A stretch of DNA of 64,000 bases from Pontederia crassipes (GCA_030549335.1 CM060187.1:6944001-7008000), one strand, 5' to 3'. Numbered from the stretch's first letter, positions 10,594 to 23,215 are shown. Numbers and translations: made by a program. Notes: generated by a model from the letters alone, not told the origin.

Positions 10594-13500
10594 ATGGTGG
10601 AGGGTGCTAAGTTTGCCGGGATCATGAGTGGAGGTGGAGATATCAACCATGGAGGCAACTTCTATGATATGGCTTATTATCGGAAGATTGGCGAGGGATC
10701 CAATATGTCGATAGACAGCATGCAGACCACCACCAATGGGGGTTCTGTTGCTATGTCAAGGGATGCCAGTAGTGTTGGGTCAAGTGATTCGCGTGCTGGA
10801 ATGCTCAACCACCCTGGCCTCCATACAATTTCCACCCCAAACTACTCAGTGGGCCACAGTGTCTTGCGTCCTGGCAGGGTCGCACATGGTCTGACTGATG
10901 ATGCCTTAGCGCATGCCCTGATGGATACTCGGTACCCAACTGAAACACTTCAAGGGTATGAAGATTGGACCATTGATCTTGGGAAGCTTAATATGGGGAA
11001 GCCTTTTGCTCAAGGTGCTTTTGGTAAACTTTACAAGGGCACTTATAACGGGGAGGACGTTGCAATTAAGCTGCTCGAGAGGCCAGAGAATGATCTAGAG
11101 AGAGCACAGTTGATGGAGCAGCAATTTGTGCAGGAAGTTATGATGCTAGCCACCTTGAGGCATCCAAACATTGTAAGATTTATTGGTGCATGCAGGAAGC
11201 CTGTTGTGTGGTGCATTGTCACTGAATATGCAAAGGGTGGTTCAGTCAGGCAATTCTTAACGAAGAGGCAAAACAGGTCAGTGCCACTAAAGCTGGCAGT
11301 CAGACAGGCGCTTGATGTTGCCAGGGGCATGGCTTATGTGCATGGACTAGGCTTCATTCACAGGGACTTGAAATCGGATAACCTTCTAATATCCGCAGAT
11401 AAGTCCATAAAAATTGCAGACTTTGGTGTTGCCCGCATTGAAGTTCAGACTGAGGGGATGACACCAGAGACTGGAACATATCGTTGGATGGCTCCGTAAG
11501 TATTTAGCTAGCATCATACTTATATCTATTGTTACCCAATGATCAAATATTCCCATTATTTGGTCATTCTTTTATGACCATGATTTAATTAAGCCCATCT
11601 CCGACTTGAAGTTGATAGTTGGCTTTATCCTAGAAGTTTCATTATTATTCATTTATATTCAATGCAGTACTTCAGTCATGTCTTGACATACTTCACTTCT
11701 GCAATTCACAGATTTACTCAACCAACTGTGAATTTGTCCTTTTATTCCTGATTAAGAAATATGATAGCTAAAATGCTGATCTCTTGCTTCTAGAAATACT
11801 CCTTTGGTGGATGCATTGGTTCTTTGTGTTTCAGTTGTTTGGCATGCATGCAATGGTTTCCCAGCATTGAGAAAATACTTCATGTATACATATTCTGCAG
11901 TAGTTTCTTGGTGTTAATCATTCAGTCACATGCTTTCTGCTACAATTATTTCCAATCATCAAATATTCTCAGCAATTCATAATGGTGAAACATATTTCTG
12001 TTTTCAATTTTTTAGGAAATTTTTGTGTGTTCATTTTCTGAAGTATTGAGATTGCAACTTCAGATGTGGATTCTGATACTTATGATTGTTGAAGAGAAAG
12101 AAGTGGACAGCTGGCACTACTTGTGCTTGAAGTTTTACTTATTCTGTAATCAGGTTCCTTGCCCTGCATGAATAGTTGGAGTTCTTCGTGGAAATTGATT
12201 TGTCCAAAACCATAGTAATGAGTGATTCAAGTGCAACATTACCATCTCAGCAAAGGTTGTTGATGGAGAGTTGGTATTAACATGGCTTGTTCATGATTAT
12301 TAATCCAATGATGCTGTCTTATCGGAGAAATAAATGTTACATTGAGAGTGTCGTGCACTTCAGGACATAAAATGTACATTGCAGTTGTCAGATCTGATCC
12401 CTCTCTTAATTGCATGCCTTAGTTTTTAAGTCAATCGTAAAAGAAAGTGGTCATAGTAAAACTTCGTTGTCCATATATCGAGAAATTGGAATTTCCATCT
12501 GATTCCATTTATACTATAAAGCACATCAGTCCTTGACTCCTTATGCCCATCATGTTAATTTCCTCCATTATGTCATTAATTAATGGTTAACGGACATGTA
12601 TTGTGAACAAGGTGTAATATTTAAAGGAAAAAAATATAGTATTAGGACGATCTAAAGAAAACTACTTTTGTTTATGTTACTTTATCAGTTAACATAATCA
12701 TGAATCAATCCAGACTGAGTGTTGTGACGGATTGAGTGTTGTGCACATGATGCATCCAATCCACCTCTCATGGATTTGGAATGCCTCCCCTCAAAAAAAA
12801 AAAAAAAGGGATTTGGAATGCCAGACAATATTCAGTGAGGAAGGTATACTCAGTTTAATAATTGATGTTGAAGCCCAGCCAGAAGATCTGCTGTTTGATT
12901 GCATGATAATATGGTTGACGAGGGAACCACTTCAGATAAAATTTTTCACGGCTCCTGCGTGAACACCTACTTACCCAATCATATAGTTTAAAGTGGCAGC
13001 CCACTGCTGATATTTCGTGTTCTATTTATGGTAAAATGTCTGAGGATAATTTATTTCACTAGCTAGTGTCAGGGTCTTGTATACACTTGGCTGTCAATTG
13101 GATCCCACAAATAAGATTGGAGGATTTCAAGATTGTGAATACTCAAGCATATTGTTTTATAATGGGCATTTTTTTACAGGATGTGTTGAATGGTTGGTAC
13201 GCTCGCAGATGATCTATTGATGCAAAATTATGTGCTGTTTAGCACATGTAAACATATCACCGGGCAGGCAAGCGCTGGCATAGTGCATGCCGACAAACTT
13301 TAAGCATTGAAAAAGCTTCTTTTTTTCGGTAGAAAACTTTTTTTCTAGCAAGGCTTGAAGTTATAAATATAGGCCACAATATCTAGAGAACCTTCTAGCT
13401 TTCTTACAATTGATGGGCTACATTGTTTAGAATGACTTTAGAGCACAATTCAAAGACTAACGCCATGTCGTGCCATCTAAAACTTTTTTGGGTGGAACTA

Positions 13501-16500
13501 GTGATCTGGGACTATTAGCACCTCGACTAATCTAGTCCATGAGGGGGACACTCACAAGCTAATGTTGTGCCATCCGAGATTCACATATTTCTAGACTGAA
13601 ACAGCATGGTTTACATTGTTTTTACTAGAAATCATGGTCGTTTTTAGTCATGATTATCATAGTGGCACTGATCACCACATCAAGACATTCTTATTATATT
13701 GGATCGCATTTGGTACCAACTTGGTAGGATTCATTGCACTTGTGCAAGAAGTTTCATGTTAAGAATATAAAATCATAAATGTTGCTCTTTTTAACGACTT
13801 AAGCTTTTAGAAAAACTAGTCGGCACATCAAATTTAACATGGTATCAGAGTCAGAGGTCTTGAGTTCAAACCTCGTTAAGCTCTTATTAAAAAAAAATAT
13901 TTCCTCCCTTTGTTGTCCACGTTATGGGCTGGACTAGACTAAAGTTGTCAACGGTCCACACGTGAGGGGGAGTGTTAAGAATATAAAATCATAAATGTTG
14001 CTCTTCCTAACGGCTTAAGCTTTAAGGAAAACTGGTCAGCACATCAAATTTAACACTTCACAATGATATTGAACTCTTTCTTCTAAAATAGGGTGTCTAG
14101 GAAAATATTGCAGCCATCTTTCCACCTTTCCACAAAGATAGATAACTAATTCAATAACATGAGGAAGGGTCAAGGAGCCTTGTTTGAAATGAGGGCTCTT
14201 GAATTAGGCTTGATTTCTATTGTCCACTATTGCAGTCATCTTGCCACAGATGTGCAAAACTTGTTCAATAACATGAGGGGAAGTCATGTAATGCTCTTTC
14301 ATGTTCCGGTTGAAACATGTGCTCTTGAATTATGCTTGATTCCTGTTGTCCACTATACATTATGTCTATCGAAAATAACAGATGTTGTCTTCCCATTACA
14401 ATTATAAATGCTATCATAGTGTAAAAAGGTTGATATATTAAGAACTAAAGCTAAATTCATAGCCAACTTTGCTAGGATAACATGGAAGTTTTTCTTTTTA
14501 TTTTTATTTTTTTGAAACAAATAACGTGGAAGTTGAGAGGATCATGTCAGGAAGTTAACATTAAACCTTGTCTCATATGATCACATTTCATTTATATGTA
14601 TGCATTTTAAAACTGTCTAGAGACAATTCTTAATCAAAGACAAAAATCGATAACATGTTTCCACTTTTGCTTGGTTATCAAGTTTGTTTTTAAGGTAATG
14701 TCAGGAGACATGCTGGATCAGCCTGATGCTTGTTAATTTAGGCTCATCTGGGTCTTTCATGTTTAATCACCAAGTAATATTGTAACACATAGAACTAGGG
14801 GTACTTGTATTAGACTAACTTTTCTTGCAAACAAAGGCAAGAAGTAGATGGCTATCCAAGCTCAGTAGCCTTTCCTTTCCTTCCCAAAAGATAGGAAGCA
14901 TCTGCCTCATTTAAAAGACTTCATTTTGCTTTCTTACTTATAGAAATGGCTAGAGATTCTTCTAAACCATTCTTTCCTTTTAATACAGATTAAATGACTG
15001 CATCATTGTTAATCTATCTAATGTTTTCCTCAAATGATACCAAACTCAATTGTGATAATATATTTTGGCCAGCCTTTGCCATATTCTTCTTCCACATACC
15101 TTGATTGCATCTCTTCAACATATCATGGCCAATTTGATTGTATGATCTTTTTTGTTGCAATTTATACTGCATTTAATCGGGTCACCATGCATGTACTGGA
15201 TTGCTTTACTTTATGCCAGAAGTATCCTATATGGCCATGTTCCTTCCAAATATTCATATTTTGATGTCAGCTTACGCACTCTCTATGTACCTTGACTGGA
15301 AAATCTGTATTAAGGTTACTAAATACTCTGTGTCCATGATAAAGGTGGTCTATTTCTGAAAATAAAGGACAAAGAGAGTACACACATGTTATAAACCATT
15401 TCCTTTTATCACTAGATCATTGCTATGAAAAACAAGCCATGAAATGTAATACTAGGATGGATGACAACAAGCCATGAAAAACAAACTAGGTTGGGAAACA
15501 GTTCTAGTATAATGATGTAATGGATAGCATGATAATCTGCATCTTCTTCCTCACTTCTGGTAAAATGTAATACTGATCGTTTCAAAATAAAATGTAATAC
15601 TGGTTAACTGTCTTCTCTTTTACTTACACTGACTTTGGCTTTATGACTGGAAAGGTTGTATGGTGTCTGCAATATCCCTTTACATGTCCCACATTTATAC
15701 ATCACACAAATGCATTTCTTGAGTGATATACATGTGTCCTATGTAGCATTCCATACACTGACTTCTCTTTTACTTACACTGACTTTGGCTTTATGACTAA
15801 AGATTGTATGGTGTCTGCAATATCACTTCACATGTCCCATATTTATACATCACACAAATGCATTTCTTGAGTGAGATATTATGTATCCGTGTCCTTAAGA
15901 AAAGCATGCTTAATCTATAATGTCTTTTCAATTGCATGCTTAATATACATATATACATATAGTATTTTTATATTATATATATTACATACACTGTTTTGCC
16001 TGCTAATTCTTTTCATTTTGAGCATCTAATGTGTATAATCTGTCTTTCGGAAGACTATGAATGACTTGGTTGTTCACACTATATAGAGCAAATTGGTTCC
16101 TCTGGCTGCATTTTTCAGTTGCATTTGGCCGAACACATCCTCTACATCTGTGGATGGTTTACGGGCTCATATTATAGTTCATGTCAGTCCTTTTACTCTC
16201 CATTGTGAACTTCCGGTCATTATTTTTTCAGAGATGCACTGCTTATTTCTGTTTGTATATGTTTCTTGTATTATTGTTTTCGAAGTAGGTAATTGATGAC
16301 AGGAAATTTCTTTATTGTTATACAAAAACAATAAAAAGAACTGTCTTTGCCTATTTTTTTCTTGTTATGTACCTTCTGGTTATTGATTTTATTTTTATAT
16401 TTTCTTACTAATTTGACAATTCGACGCCCTTGCAGTGAGATGATCCAACACAGACCCTACAATCAGAAGGTTGATGTTTATAGCTTTGGCATTGTCCTAT

Positions 16501-16775
16501 GGGAGCTTATTACTGGCATGCTCCCGTTTCAAAATATGACAGCTGTTCAAGCAGCTTTCGCTGTTGTTAACAAGGGTCACCGACCAGTTGTACCGCAAGA
16601 CTGCCTCCCTGCACTTGGCGACATCATGACTCGCTGCTGGGATGCAAACCCTGATGTCCGTCCCTCTTTTACGGAAGTTGTCGGGATGCTTGAAAATGCA
16701 GAAACGGAGATAGTGAGCACTGTCCGCAAAGCTCGCTTTCGGTGTTGCATGTCACAACCAATGACTGTAGACTGA
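10594..16775 (+). CDS. STY13: STY13-like Raf-type dual-specificity protein kinase
   Basis: A cytosolic protein kinase of the plant Raf-like MAPKKK group, STY13 clade (compare Arabidopsis STY13 and its paralogue); it phosphorylates Ser/Thr and, in this clade, Tyr residues. Coding exons are 10594-11495 and 16436-16775, joined at GCTCC|GTAAGT and TTGCAG|TGAGATG. The intron splits the Pro-301 codon and gives 413 aa, close to the family's usual length. The Ser/Gly-rich N-terminus ([25 protein letters not shown]) is typical of the clade. The kinase domain spans about 132-390: glycine loop AQGAFG (139-144), VAIK Lys159, HRDLKSDN with Asp258, DFG Asp276, and [10 protein letters not shown] split across the exons. 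All key residues are present. The frame is open upstream to 10540, but there it starts with GTG; the first ATG is 10594, in good context. It may act in stress or growth signalling, which the sequence does not show. The symbol denotes the clade, not proven orthology. Confidence 0.93.
13757..14055 (+). mobile_element. TRIM element (miniature LTR retrotransposon)
   Basis: Two 83-bp direct repeats, 13757-13839 and 13973-14055, both begin TGTTAAGAATATAAAATC and end TTTAACA. Directly after the first is TGGTATCAGAGTC (13840-13852), the binding site for initiator Met tRNA. Directly before the second is the purine tract GTGAGGGGGAG. Between them are only about 133 bp with no coding capacity. Flanks are TTTCA (13752-13756) and CTTCA (14056-14060), a target-site duplication with one mismatch. 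This is the full anatomy of a terminal-repeat retrotransposon in miniature, which must be moved by proteins of another element. It sits in the sense direction of the host gene. Confidence 0.92.
14110..14355. repeat. Tandem duplication, ~122-bp unit, in the kinase intron
   Basis: Units 14110-14231 and 14232-14355 share GCAGCCATCTT / GCAGTCATCTT, TTCAATAACATGAGG, GCTCTTGAATTA, GCTTGATT and TTGTCCACTAT. The units have diverged moderately. The 82-codon open frame across them arises from the repeat and shows no known domain. Confidence 0.8.
15609..15880. repeat. Tandem duplication, ~152-bp offset, in the kinase intron
   Basis: Both units contain CTTCTCTTTTACTTACACTG, GACTTTGGCTTTATGACT, GTATGGTGTCTGCAATATC, ATTTATACATCACACAAATG and CATTTCTTGAGTGA. 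The first starts near 15609 and the second near 15761. High identity suggests a recent duplication. Confidence 0.85.
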
Positions 16776-17200
16776 AACTGAAAAATAGAACCTGTTTAAC
16801 AGGGGAAGAGCTAAAAGGCAGCTGCAGTGTATTTACGATATTTACTGGGCCGATTGAAGTAGAAAATTTGTCTGTATGTTGGTTTTAGTTTCTCTTTGCC
16901 TTTGCCAAAGGTTTTTCTGGTTAGATTAATTTGTCTTCTTGCTAGACAGTCTGAAGTATTTAAAGCCAGCTTATTTTGTCTTGCAATTGCACATGAGTCT
17001 CTTTTGTATAGAGATGCATATAACTTCTTTTGCAGCTACCTGCTTGTTATATTGGCAATGACTTATTGTTATTTAAGGAAAGAGTGGGCAAAGCCTGGGG
17101 CAGGGCATCAGGGCTCTTCTATTACAGAATAGATTGGATGTCAGGAGCCTAAATTCTTGTACTGTTTGGTTCTCTTTTCTGTATTTTTGCTTGTAATTGT
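16776..17200 (+). other. Probable 3' UTR of the kinase gene
   Basis: T-rich, gene-flanking sequence directly after the TGA at 16773-16775. The cleavage site cannot be fixed; no canonical AATAAA stands out before about 17360. The 78-codon open frame at 16896-17132 falls here and is judged fortuitous. Confidence 0.4.
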
Positions 17201-18186
17201 TTCCCTCTTCACCTCTCCTAAGTCATCAATTTTTTTTCTAAGCCATTTCTGAACTTTTGTATTAACCACTTGTCTCTCTTGCATTTTTATAATATTTCCA
17301 ATTAAGCCGATCTGTTAAGAATGTTAACTTTCCATTTATGTTTTTTTCTTTTGCATATTTAATAAATTATTTTTTTATCCTTAAAATAATCAGAGAAAAA
17401 GTATATAAAAAAAATAGAAAATGCTCGAGCAGCTTGCGTTGTTCAAGGGTCCCGCCCTGCGAAGCTTGACTATGATATTTCTTTTCCAATATTTTCTTAT
17501 TGAAGGATGAAAGGTAATTTAATAATTAAAAAATAAGATAACAGAAAAAATAACGTTGTAAATGCGTTGGGACTAACCGAAAATATTTGGAAAGTTACTT
17601 TGAAAGGAAGTAAGAGGTTAATTTTTTTTCTGAAATGTATAGTTTAAAGGAGGTAAACAGGAAAATAAAGTTTTGTGATTTGGTAAAATGGATGAAGCTA
17701 CAATTTATTGAAATTATAATCTTTTAAAAAATATCTTCGCTAAGCTGAAAGTATATATGTTTAATATGATAATTTTCTGACTATATTTCTAAACTATAAA
17801 TTTATAAATTTTAATCCCTAAATTTATTCAAATTTGATATTTAGATCCATTAACTGTGAAGTTATTTTTTATTATTTATTAAATGTCAATTTTATCTTTA
17901 ACTTTTCATTTAAGAAAAAAACCATAAGAAAATAAAAGGGTATAATGTGTGTCCTCCCACTCGCATCCAGCGTCCGATGCGGAATGGAGTGCGATGGATG
18001 AAGGCGTGGTTTGCGGCGAACCGGATCAAAGGATGACGATCGGTTCATGAACATATAGTCAGTTCATGGAAAAGCTCCCTTGTGGATCGTCGTCTTCCTC
18101 TCTCGCCCGTTGCCTGCCTCGCCATCTCCGCTGCCCTAACTACGAAGCCGCTCCTGCACAGCTAGCTCTTGTCCCTATCGCCCATC
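17201..18186. other. Spacer with no recognised feature
   Basis: AT-rich sequence with a somewhat more GC-rich block at 17940-18180 just before the CACTA-like end. No domain, repeat or RNA gene was recognised. Confidence 0.6.
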
Positions 18187-18975
18187 CACTACAAAAAAAC
18201 TATTGATTAGTGACGACTATTAGTGTCTCCATAATCGCAACGCTAACTCGACATCATTAGTGAGAAAATAGCATCACAAAATAAGCGACGCTGATAGCGT
18301 TAAAAAATTGTGACGCCTTTTTGACGTTGTATCCACACTATTTCGACACTAATACTTGTGTGTATGAATAGGAAAATATGCGATAAAACTCAGCACGATG
18401 TTAGCGTCTACTCGGGGCGGTGTTGAGTTGTCCAGTTTAGTGCCTCGGTTCTGTTGATGCCAAATCGACGTTGTCTTTCGAGGTCACATTAGCATCATTT
18501 TGGCATTGGACGTTTGTGGCGCTTAAGCATTTGCGTCGCCTACCTCTCGTCGACGCCAATGCGACATTGATTGTCCAGCGGCGTGATGGAATCGGCCATT
18601 ATGACACTAAAGTTTTATTTCACACCTATTGGGATGCCATTATGGCGCTGATATCCTTTCGCCGTTATTGTGACACAATTGTGACGCTAATGAGACACTA
18701 ATGCTTACATTAATTAATAAAATAACTATATGTTAGTTATGTATTCATAGAAGTATAAGAATATAAATATACATGTATTTATATAAGTATAAGAATACAA
18801 GAAATGCTATTTTCAATGCGTAGCTATTTGTGATGCTAATTATGTGGCACAAACTTGTTAATAAATTCATTGAATGTACATAAATAGAAGTACATATATA
18901 TTTAAATAAAAACATATATATACCTATATTGATATGTATTTAAGTAGGTAATGTTACCTATATATACTATAGTTT

Positions 18976-18976
<1 letters not shown>

Positions 18977-19010
<34 letters not shown>

Positions 19011-19222
19011 ATACACATATGTGTGTATATATATGTATTTGTTGATATATTTAGGTAATATAAATTTATAATTAATTTTTTGTTGATTTAAACCTATAAT
19101 TAGGTAATATAAACATATCTTGATACAATTATGTGTATATATGCATATGTTGATATAATTAGATAGTATATATGCATAACATATATGTTGATATAATTAG
19201 TTAGCACACACACACACATATG

Positions 19223-19265
<43 letters not shown>
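18977..19265. repeat. AT/TG microsatellites inside the CACTA-like end
   Basis: Runs of AT repeats at about 18980-19006 and 19229-19265, with GTGTGTATAT and CACACACACA stretches between. The 72-codon minus-strand frame here (isoleucine/tyrosine repeats) is translation of the microsatellite. Confidence 0.9.
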
Positions 19266-19269
<4 letters not shown>

Positions 19270-19739
19270 ATATAATCATATATATGGATATAAAATTAAT
19301 ATATATAGCATATATCATATGATACCTTAATTATCTATAAATTTATTTTTATCAAATTAATTATCTATAAATTGTATTTTATATCCTTAATATAAATAAT
19401 TTGGTACTGAATTAATGGATAAATCTCCATAGTTTAATTAGAAATAATAAAAAAATAACTTATTAGTGTCATAGTAGCCTCAAATTAGCGTTGCAATTTG
19501 GCGATGCTAACTTAGAGTTCTTTTAGTGCCATCATACTAATAGAATTCTTTTAGTTGTACTGTCGTAGCAGAATTAGTGTCGCAATCCGATTTTTCAATC
19601 GGCGTCTAATTAGCATTGCATGTTTTTGTGATGCCAAATAATTACTTTTAACCTTAACCCCTCTTTTCATTTTACTCTTTTTACCGAAGTGTCCTTCCTA
19701 CGTTCATCGTCGCCATCGCCATCCACCTCGTCGTCACAA

Positions 19740-20175
19740 TCGCCGCGCCGCTTGCCATGTCGTGCCGCTTGCCACCTGTCCCTTCCTCGTTGCTTTTATC
19801 GTCGTCATCATCCTCATCGTTGTCGACATCGTCACAATCATCGTGCCGCCTGCTGCTTGTCCCTTCCTCACTGCCTTCGCCATTGCCATCATCGTTGTCG
19901 ACGTCATTGCAGTCGCTGCATCACCTGTCCTTTCCTCACTGCCTTTGCCATCGTCATCACCATCCTACTCATCATTGTCGATGTCGTTGCATTCGCTGCA
20001 CCATCTGCTGCCTATCCCTTACTCGTTGCCTTCGTCATCGCCATCCTCCTCCTCATTCTCACACTGGCCATGTCGCCTGCCGCCTGTCCCTTCCTCCCTA
20101 CCTTTGCCATCGCTGTTGCCATCCTCCTCCTTGTCGTCATAGTCGTCGTGCCGCCTGCCGCTTATCGTGTTCTCG
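19740..20175. repeat. CCATCGTCG-rich minisatellite, ~80-bp units
   Basis: Five or six imperfect units carry TGCCGCCTG, TTGTCCCTTCCTC, TTGCC(T)TCG, CATCGCCATC and GTTGTCGA in order. All three + frames stay open for over 120 codons because of the repeat, giving Ser/Pro/Leu or Ala/Val-rich strings that resemble no protein family. It occupies the place where the complete CACTA element has its own GC-rich block (28155-28450). Confidence 0.8.
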
Positions 20176-20190
20176 ATCGCATCCAGAAGT

Positions 20191-21526
20191 AAGTGATGTG
20201 GAGAATTATGGTATATATTTTTACTGTTATTTCGCATGCATACTGCATTTATTACACAATTATTTCCGCACATAAACATATGCATAGCGCCAATTCAATA
20301 TATTTCAAACATTCTGCACATCAATGTTATTTTACATATTACCTTGATTCTATTCCTGCTAATATGAAAACTCATTTGATAAAAGTTGTTTTTAGGGAGT
20401 TGATGAGCTCTAGGAGATGAGGTAGAGCGGCCGGACCACACACTATCACCTGCACGAATGAATGGTGAATTGCTTTAGAGCTAAGGAAGAGGCCAAACAA
20501 CCAACAACAAACACCATATGCAACTAGAGACCAGCTAGTTCCCTCACCTCCCTAGTGCAAGGAAGCTTTCGGAGAGGGGACTACTGAAAACTACAGGAGG
20601 CAGAAAAGCTGTAGTAGCAGGAGCAACAAACAAAAGGAGAGAAGAGAGGAGCCGACAGGAAGGCAGAGGACAGATATAAAAAGGGAGGAAGAAGCCGAGA
20701 GAAGACGATTCTGGGGGTGATTGAGAAACCAAAAAAAGAGAACTAAGAGTTGAATAGGGAGGAATGCCTTTGGCAATTGGGGGAGAGATGCGTATTCTTC
20801 CCATGGACTGTAACTAACTGTCCCTACTAAGGCCGGGAGGTGCCTATGTATTTTGGATTCATGTTCTTTAGCCATGCTTTTATCTCGTTGCTTTTCATAT
20901 CCAGTGCCGAATGTTGAGCTTTCTTGTATTTTTAATGGTATCTATTTGATCTTTCACCATGCAACTCACTTTTCGGATTTGTATCTGGATTTTAGCTAAT
21001 GAACTATCTTCGCCTTGCACCCCCGACCATAAGGACATTATAGGCTCTATGCGATCGAACATAGAGAAATCAAACCTGGGTGAAAATATTCCCTACGTGG
21101 TCTTCCTGTTTTCCTCGCAGTTGTAAGCTAGGGGGAGTTTTCTAAATCATTGCCGCTTTGCACCCCCGACCATAGGGACATTAGAGGCTCTATGCGATCG
21201 AACGTACGTAGAGAAATAAAGCCTAGGCATGCAATGGTTCATAGTTTGGGTTTTTTGCATAATCAGCAATGGCAATTTTCGTAGTTTGGTTTAGACGTCG
21301 TTCACTTTCTGATCCGTGACCTGAAAGGGTTGCGCATATTCCAGGTTTCTGGCAATAAAGGACCGCATTGAGTTGAGAATTCGGATCATCTTAAACGGAT
21401 TCAAAGAGTGTTCGTGTATCTCTTCTTCACCATTGCTATTTTTTATTCTTTTCGATTATGGAAAGTTCTACCCGAGATGGGATATTCTTTCATCCTCATT
21501 CGTAATCAGTGACTCGAATAGGGCAG
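20191..21526. other. Unresolved, probably retrotransposon-derived sequence
   Basis: No credible gene. It contains GATATAAAAAGGGAGG (about 20673), a TATA-like start region as in LTR promoters, and a direct duplication: 21017-21083 and 21160-21226 share CACCCCCGACCAT, GGACATTA, GGCTCTATGCGATCGAAC and TAGAGAAAT. It is interrupted on its right by the solo LTR at 21527. The minus-strand frames at 20544-20875 show no known domain. Confidence 0.4.
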
Positions 21527-22545
21527 TGATGTATAAAATGATGTAGCAAAATAAATCCGCCAACAAGTGCACTAGTCGCTCAAGTAATATAGTAAAAAAA
21601 GAATAAAGAGTGTTGAACCCACGAGGAATATTATTAATTCAATATCTGATTTTATAAATTAATAAGAGAAGAAAAACATGGAATTTTGGGAAAGGGTTTC
21701 TATAAAATAGAATAAAAATAAGATAATAATAATATAATATAGTGGTGCTGAAGTTAGGTCTTAGGATGAAAATAGATTAGAATAAATATTTGAACCATAA
21801 AAGATGAATTTAATCTTTAAAGATGAATTAGAGTCTCCCTAAATTATTAACCCAACATGATTAAATTGCGGTCTTCACAAACTGGCATCCTCTCAACCTA
21901 AGCATACAAATTAAACTATCTTAATTTAATAAGAATTGAAGTCTCCACAAACTGGATTCCCTAGACTATTAATCACTCCACAAGCTGGTATAGATTAATA
22001 GACCATACAAATTTGATTCTCCACGCACTAGTTATCAAATTTATGTCAATTATTAATTTCAAATAAGATCAATTAAAATTAGCATCATGAATTCTAAGAT
22101 CAATTAAAATTAGCATCATAAATTCTGAAATTAAACACTCCTCAAACTGGTATAGCCTAATTCAGAAATTCAATTAACTAACATAAAAGCATTAAGTATA
22201 ATTAATAATTGATCAAAAAAGATTAAAACAAATAAAATAAGATTCAAATAATTTTTCTTCAATTAATAATCTCCTAAAATAAAGTATCTAAAAACATGTA
22301 GTTCATCTTAGAAATTCTGGAGAGAATATAAAATGACAACAAAAATTGGAAGAATTACACCCAGAGAATAAAACATCGTTCGAATCTTGGTAGATAGCTG
22401 GCAGCCTCTCGAACTTAATCAGAGTTGTGATCAACTTTCAACCGTTGCACCTCTCTTCGCTTGGTCGTAGCCTACAGAGCTCAGGACTCAACTGTGGAAG
22501 AAACCTAGACTTCAGCGCACGAATTGGGACGACGGCTTCCTCCTC

Positions 22546-22553
22546 TATTTATA
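22546..22553 (-). promoter_or_regulatory. LTR TATA box (copy A)
   Basis: TATAAATA on the minus strand, at the same place as in copies B (40422-40429), D (47644-47651) and E (57563-57570). It is followed by the same GAGGAAGCC/GAAGAAGCC leader, which fixes the U3/R region of this LTR family. Confidence 0.7.
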
Positions 22554-22746
22554 GGTGCGGACGATCTTTCTGGATCACGGTCGTGAATATTGTACGGCCA
22601 AATTTAATTTTGTTGAGATGAAACTTGAGTTGCTTACGACTTTATCCACTTTGGCATAGTTTTATGGTTGATAAACTTGAATGTTGATTAATGATGAAAA
22701 ACCTCTCAATGCTTTATCGCCCAATGATAGAGCCATCACCTTGTTT

Positions 22747-23215
22747 CACTACAAGAAAAATGGCAATTAGCGACTTAAAGTCGGAGACGCTAGGGAGGCG
22801 CTATTACGTCTCTGTTGTCAAGAGCGTCTCCTTCGCGTCTAACTAGCGCCGCAAAATTGAGACACTGGAACTCGGTGGCTAGTGGCGTCGCACTAGAGTA
22901 AAAGATGTTGAGACGCAACTAGCGCCACATATTGACGCTATATCGACGGTATTAAGACGTGATGTTTGGGGCTGCGTGAAGCAGGACGCGTCGCTAAGTC
23001 GACGCGCAAGGGATGGTAGACCTGAGACGCCCTTCCGGCTCCCACATGCGGCTAAGTTAGGCGCTAGTAAGGCGCTAGATTGACACAAATATGATCATGC
23101 ATTTGTCGCCAATGAGACGCTAAGATGGCGCGAAGTGCGATATATCTAAATTAGCGTCGACATGCGTTTAGACGCCAATGAGACGCTATGGTGTCGCTAC
23201 ATGTACATTTTTTTT
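22747..23215. repeat. Left terminal inverted repeat and subterminal array of the CACTA element
   Basis: The TIR is 22747-22774. Beyond it, words of the form GAGACGCTA, GCGTCTC, GCGCTA and GACGC occur every 10-30 bp in both orientations to about 23215, where a CATTTTTTTTACCCACC stretch ends the array. In En/Spm elements such arrays bind the TNPA protein; here that role is inferred. Confidence 0.85.

Larger units (their letters stand above)
11496..16435 (+). other. 4.9-kb intron of the kinase gene
   Basis: The intron runs from GTAAGT at 11496 to TTGCAG at 16435 and interrupts the kinase domain between subdomains VII and VIII. It contains a TRIM element (13757-14055) and two tandem duplications (14110-14355 and 15609-15880), which explain part of its length. 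The rest is AT-rich with no convincing open frame. The short open frames inside it show no recognisable domain. Confidence 0.9.
18187..20190 (+). mobile_element. Truncated CACTA-like transposon end
   Basis: Begins CACTACAAAAAAA, the terminal signature of CACTA (En/Spm) elements, followed by the GTGACG/GCGACG-rich words expected of subterminal repeats (18210-18700 and 19460-19640) around an AT-rich core. Next comes the same sequence of parts as in the complete element at 22747-30530: 'cttaaccc...tttactcttttta' and then a GC-rich low-complexity block. No matching TAGTG terminus or 3-bp duplication was found to the right, so the element is either truncated or runs into unrecognised sequence. No transposase was seen. 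The right limit is approximate. Confidence 0.65.

Noticed and set aside
11043..11330. 95-codon minus-strand frame
   Set aside because: Antisense shadow of the kinase exon.
19689..20285. Three overlapping long open frames (126-172 codons) on the + strand and one of 88 codons on the - strand
   Set aside because: They are translations of a CCATCGTCG-rich minisatellite; all frames stay open because of repeat composition and none resembles a protein family.
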